Assembly (NCBI GenBank): GCA_018814465.1
Contig: JAHIZR010000408.1
Location: 1-16,261, forward strand
Length of the DNA: 16,261 bases
Source: a bacterium
Lineage (GTDB): Bacteria > Electryoneota > RPQS01
Direction of reading: 5' to 3'
In this document: positions 13,979 to 16,261 of the stretch, one piece after another
Position numbering within the stretch: position 1 is the stretch's first letter
Layout: each line of letters opens with the position of its first letter
The notes under the pieces: model-generated
Seen by the model: the letters and a program-made list of their open reading frames with translations, nothing else
The model's database searches: none
Told to the model about the DNA's origin: nothing
Translations under genes and position numbers: made by a program

Positions 13979-14982
13979 TTGCCGATGCCTGATTTGAGCA
14001 GGTCATGCATGTGCACGATTCCTTGCAGGACGCCTTTCGCGTCCGTCACCGGCAGCACGAGAATATTATAGGATTCCATAACATTGATGGCGCGTGTGAC
14101 AAGGTCGTCCGGCGAGATCGTCCGCGGCGCGCGTTTGATGACTTCGGAGACCTTCAGGTTTTCGAAGTCGATCCCCTGTTCGAAAGCGCGGCGCAGGTCG
14201 CCGTCCGTAAAGATGCCGAGAATTTTTTGATTATCGTCGACAATACAGGCGGTCCCGAGCCGTTTGCGCGTCATCTCAACGACTACGTCGCGAAGTCGGG
14301 CGCTGGGAGCGACGATCGGCATTTCTTCGCCGGTGTGCATGATATCGCGCACTCGCATGGAGAGGCGGCGGCCCAACGCGCCGCCGGGATGCAGAAAGGC
14401 GAAGTCTTTCGGCTGAAACTTTTTTTCTTCGAGCAGGGCGACAGCGAGCGCATCTCCCATCGCCAGAGCGACCGTGGTGGAAGCGGTGGGAGCGAGGTTC
14501 ATGGGGCAGCCTTCTTCTTTCACCGAGACATCGATGACGATGTCGCATTTTCCGGCAAGTTCGCTGGCGGCATTGCCGATCAAGCCCACGATGGGAATGC
14601 CGAGGAACTTGAAATAAGGGACCAGACCGACGAGTTCATCGGTGGAGCCGTTTTTTGAGATAAGCAGGGCGGCGTCATCTCGCGTGACCATCCCGAGGTC
14701 GCCGTGGGCGGCTTCGGTCGGATGCAGAAAAGAGGAAGGGGTTCCGGTGCTGGCTAAGGTGGCGGAGATTTTCCGGCCGATGTGTCCGGATTTCCCGACT
14801 CCGCTGACGATGACGTGTCCGCGGAGCTTTGCGAAAATGTTGACAGCTTTAATAAAAGCATCATCGATTCGGTTCTCCATTTGAGAGAGTGCTTCGGTTT
14901 CGATGCGAAGCAAGCGTTTCGCGGCTTCGATACTTGAGCCGTTGGCGCGGGTCAGTGAATCGGATTTATCAGTAGTTGTCAT
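13975..14982 (-). CDS. kdsD: Arabinose-5-phosphate isomerase KdsD (KpsF/GutQ family)
   Basis: KdsD converts ribulose 5-phosphate to arabinose 5-phosphate, the first step of Kdo synthesis. From the ATG at 14982 the product is 335 residues, close to E. coli KdsD (328). The SIS domain (about 40-190) has GVGKSGHIGRK (61-71), FLHPTEAAHGDLGM (85-98), SKNGSTDELV and LAPTASTTVALAMGDALA (163-180). LHPGGALGRRL (197-207) leads into two CBS domains (about 212-270 and 276-335, with GIFTDGDLRR at 256-265). The frame is open further upstream, but those residues are a shadow of kdsC; AAGGA 9-13 bases before this ATG and the family N terminus decide the start. It overlaps the end of kdsC by 14 bases and lptC by 4. 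Confidence 0.95.
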   Translation of the reverse strand: MTTTDKSDSLTRANGSSIEAAKRLLRIETEALSQMENRIDDAFIKAVNIFAKLRGHVIVSGVGKSGHIGRKISATLASTGTPSSFLHPTEAAHGDLGMVTRDDAALLISKNGSTDELVGLVPYFKFLGIPIVGLIGNAASELAGKCDIVIDVSVKEEGCPMNLAPTASTTVALAMGDALAVALLEEKKFQPKDFAFLHPGGALGRRLSMRVRDIMHTGEEMPIVAPSARLRDVVVEMTRKRLGTACIVDDNQKILGIFTDGDLRRAFEQGIDFENLKVSEVIKRAPRTISPDDLVTRAINVMESYNILVLPVTDAKGVLQGIVHMHDLLKSGIGK

Positions 14983-15544
14983 TGAGAATATCCTTAATCG
15001 AGGAATCCCAGTGTCCGGCGGCATGCAGATAGAGGTCGACGAAATAGCGAGCCGCGCCGTGACCACCGGGTGCGGGCAAGATGATGTCCACGTGTCGGAG
15101 GACTTCCTCGTGGGCATCCATCGGGCATGCGGAGATTCCGCATCGCTTCATAACAGGCAGATCAATGAGATCGTCACCAATGAAGGCGATATGCATCGGA
15201 TTCAGACTCATTTTCCGGACAATGGATTCGAAAACGGGCAGTTTTTTTGTCTGACCGAGATGAATTTCATCCAGTCGGAGATTTTTACAGCGCTGTTCGG
15301 TAGCGGGGGAGGAGCGGCCGGAGATGACTCCGGTTTTCACGCCGGTTTTGCGAATCCAGAATAAGCCGAAGCCATCGCGAGTTGAGAATTGCTTGGATTC
15401 CACGCCGTCATCGGCCATAATCACCCGGCCGTCGGTGAGAACGCCGTCAACATCCATAAGGAGCAGTTGCAGGTTCGACAGGCGAGTCCTGATTTCCTCG
15501 CTTAAGGACTTCGAATAATCCTGAATTGATGGTGGTTGGGGCAT
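14969..15544 (-). CDS. kdsC: 3-deoxy-D-manno-octulosonate 8-phosphate phosphatase KdsC
   Basis: KdsC removes phosphate from Kdo-8-phosphate to give Kdo for the LPS inner core. The product (191 residues from ATG 15544) is a C0-type HAD phosphatase without a cap: motif I DVDGVLTDG (31-39; Asp31 nucleophile, Asp33), motif II TGVISGRSS (71-79), Lys100 or 101 in LGQTKKLP, motif III FIGDDLIDLPVM (121-132), and the KdsC C-terminal PGGHGAARYFVDLYL (159-173), which closes the neighbouring active site in the tetramer. A GTG at 15559 would add five residues but has no ribosome binding site; the ATG at 15544 has GGA at a usable distance. It is the first gene of the operon, with a strong promoter about 45 bases upstream. 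Confidence 0.95.
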   Translation of the reverse strand: MPQPPSIQDYSKSLSEEIRTRLSNLQLLLMDVDGVLTDGRVIMADDGVESKQFSTRDGFGLFWIRKTGVKTGVISGRSSPATEQRCKNLRLDEIHLGQTKKLPVFESIVRKMSLNPMHIAFIGDDLIDLPVMKRCGISACPMDAHEEVLRHVDIILPAPGGHGAARYFVDLYLHAAGHWDSSIKDILNDNY

Positions 15545-15586
15545 TATGGAATCCGGCACAGGGGTACACTTTTTGCTTTAGGGTAA

Positions 15587-15615
15587 AACATAAGCTTTTC
15601 AAAGAGGATTGTCAA
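15587..15615 (-). promoter_or_regulatory. Sigma-70-type promoter of the kdsC-kdsD-lpt operon
   Basis: On the minus strand TTGACA (15610-15615) is a perfect -35 box, followed after exactly 17 bases by TATGTT (15587-15592), a 5 of 6 match to -10. Transcription would begin near 15580 and give a leader of about 35 bases before the kdsC ATG at 15544. It is the best promoter match in the window and faces a long operon. Confidence 0.8.
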
Positions 15616-15644
15616 GGCCCGGCAACACGATTGTGGGGCTTTTT
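15614..15644 (+). terminator. Terminator-like hairpin on the plus strand beside the kdsC promoter
   Basis: AAGGCCC (15614-15620) pairs with GGGCTTT (15636-15642; one G-T wobble), the loop holds a small CAC/GTG stem, and a T5 tract ends at 15644. No plus-strand gene precedes it. It touches the kds -35 box, so it may stop antisense transcripts or be chance. Confidence 0.35.
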
Positions 15645-15822
15645 GTATTGTTTAACATGTTATAGATAAAAGCCTTATGATGTCTTGGAAGCTGCGAATA
15701 GAGAATTATGCTCAGATGGCTCGAACAGATTGAAAAGCTATCGCCTGAGACTCTGTATTGACCGGAGGATTCAATGAAATGCTATATATGACTCTAATGT
15801 ACACTGGAGTCGATTGAGGAGG

Positions 15823-15903
15823 ATGCTTCAAATATCATCTGAATGTGAATTATTAGTGTTGACTTTCTTAACTTACAGGTGTACCTTGCAGTTAGGAAAA
15901 TGA
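15823..15903 (+). CDS. Possible 26-residue leader ORF overlapping the next gene by ATGA
   Basis: ATG at 15823 follows GAGGAGG almost without spacing (GAGG gives 3 bases) and opens 26 codons (begins MLQISSECELL). Its TGA (15901-15903) overlaps the ATG of the secreted-protein gene at 15900. It could couple translation of that gene, whose own AGGA is only 2 bases from its ATG. No family is recognised and chance is a fair alternative. Confidence 0.25.
   Translation: MLQISSECELLVLTFLTYRCTLQLGK
15859..15887 (+). promoter_or_regulatory. Weak sigma-70-like promoter candidate before the secreted-protein gene
   Basis: TTGACT (15859-15864) matches -35 at five of six; 17 bases later TACCTT (15882-15887) matches -10 at only three of six. 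Transcription would start around 15894, almost at the ATG, so a leaderless-like mRNA would result. An earlier TTGACC/TATATA pair (15758-15788) has a 19-base gap. Neither is strong. Confidence 0.25.
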
Positions 15904-16261
15904 ATACCAACAGACTGTTAATATCGATAGTTGTTTTGCTGGCAATCGTATTGCATGCTCATGCACAAGAAAAGAGGCATGAGCCGTTGATGGTTGGCCG
16001 GGCTCACACAGGCATAGAACGGATTGCACAACCATCCCTCGATCAGGAGTCGGATACTCTAAGCTGGGATGACGGGGAGCCGTACTATGTGTTTCGGTAT
16101 CCCGATGTTTACGATGATGATTTTAGGAATCAGTACTTTGTCATGCCGGAAGATGCGATGATCGCGGGAGTTATGTTTGGATTCGCGACGGTTTCGCATG
16201 AGCGATATTCTTCAGGGGATCCTGATCTGGTGACGATTCTCTGGGAGACAAACGGGGACTC
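15900..16261 (+). CDS. Secreted protein of unknown function (3' partial)
   Basis: The ATG at 15900 opens a frame that runs off the window after 120 codons. The product begins with a signal peptide: NTNR, a hydrophobic core LLISIVVLLAIVL, and a cut site probably after HAHA before QEK. The mature start has DTLSWDDGEPYYVFRYPDVYDDDF and then YFVMPEDAMIAGVMFGFATVSH. The SWDDG...YY segment resembles the short beta-domains that open many exported proteins of FCB bacteria, whose C termini often carry a T9SS sorting domain; that end is not in the window. The function cannot be told from this part. AGGA lies only 2 bases before the ATG, so the start may rely on coupling to the small ORF at 15823. Confidence 0.75.
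   Translation, partial: MNTNRLLISIVVLLAIVLHAHAQEKRHEPLMVGRAHTGIERIAQPSLDQESDTLSWDDGEPYYVFRYPDVYDDDFRNQYFVMPEDAMIAGVMFGFATVSHERYSSGDPDLVTILWETNGD

Larger units (their letters stand above)
15545..15899. other. Divergent intergenic region between kdsC and the secreted-protein gene
   Basis: This 355-base gap carries the kdsC promoter (15587-15615, minus), a terminator-like hairpin on the plus strand (15614-15644), a perfect 10-base palindrome TAACATGTTA (15653-15662) about 75 bases upstream of the expected kds start that could be an operator, and on the plus strand three very short ORFs before the next gene: 17 codons (15708-15761), 5 codons with a good GGAGG (15774-15791) and 26 codons ending in an ATGA overlap (15823-15903). 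No longer gene or RNA gene is visible. Confidence 0.65.

Noticed and set aside
14983..15117. Upstream extension of kdsD to an earlier ATG
   Set aside because: These 45 residues are a shadow of kdsC; the ATG at 14982 has AAGGA and gives the family's normal N terminus.

Overview
The window looks like chromosome from a diderm (LPS-making) bacterium, most likely in or near the Fibrobacteres-Chlorobi-Bacteroidetes (FCB) assemblage or one of its candidate phyla. The reasons are a surface protein with a type IX secretion (Por) C-terminal sorting domain, an LptC anchored as a lipoprotein, a long OstA-type LptA-like protein, and full Kdo/Lpt genes beside rpoN and lon. The genus cannot be told from the sequence. 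No rRNA, tRNA, insertion sequence, phage gene or CRISPR array was seen.

Layout. The left end (to 3832) reads on the plus strand: the 3' part of a secreted VCBS/T9SS-sorted protein, pdxS and pdxT (pyridoxal 5'-phosphate synthase), and a beta-propeller-like lipoprotein. A strong bidirectional hairpin terminator (3875-3908) separates it from a long minus-strand block (15544 down to 3909). In transcription order the block is kdsC, kdsD, lptC, a double-length lptA-like gene, a YfhO-family membrane protein, lptB, a 350-base AT-rich regulatory gap, rpoN, a 138-base gap with a hairpin, lon, engB. At the right end a plus-strand gene for a secreted protein starts at 15900 and runs off the window, behind a 355-base divergent intergenic region.

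How the genes fit together. KdsD makes arabinose 5-phosphate and KdsC dephosphorylates Kdo-8-phosphate, so the operon begins with Kdo synthesis for the LPS core. LptC, the LptA-like protein and LptB are parts of the LPS export machine. The YfhO-family protein (a GT-C glycosyltransferase-like membrane protein) between lptA and lptB is a candidate for envelope glycan decoration. Most junctions are ATGA stop/start overlaps, which suggests translational coupling. The operon has a near-consensus sigma-70 promoter (TTGACA, 17 bases, TATGTT) before kdsC.

The least ordinary part is the gap between lptB and rpoN. It holds a good sigma-54-type -24/-12 match pointing at rpoN, an inverted repeat where an activator could bind, a leader segment identical to the 16S anti-Shine-Dalgarno end that could pair with the rpoN ribosome binding site, and a possible 24-codon ORF on the opposite strand. 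These are pattern observations, not demonstrated functions. No clearly new multi-gene system was found.
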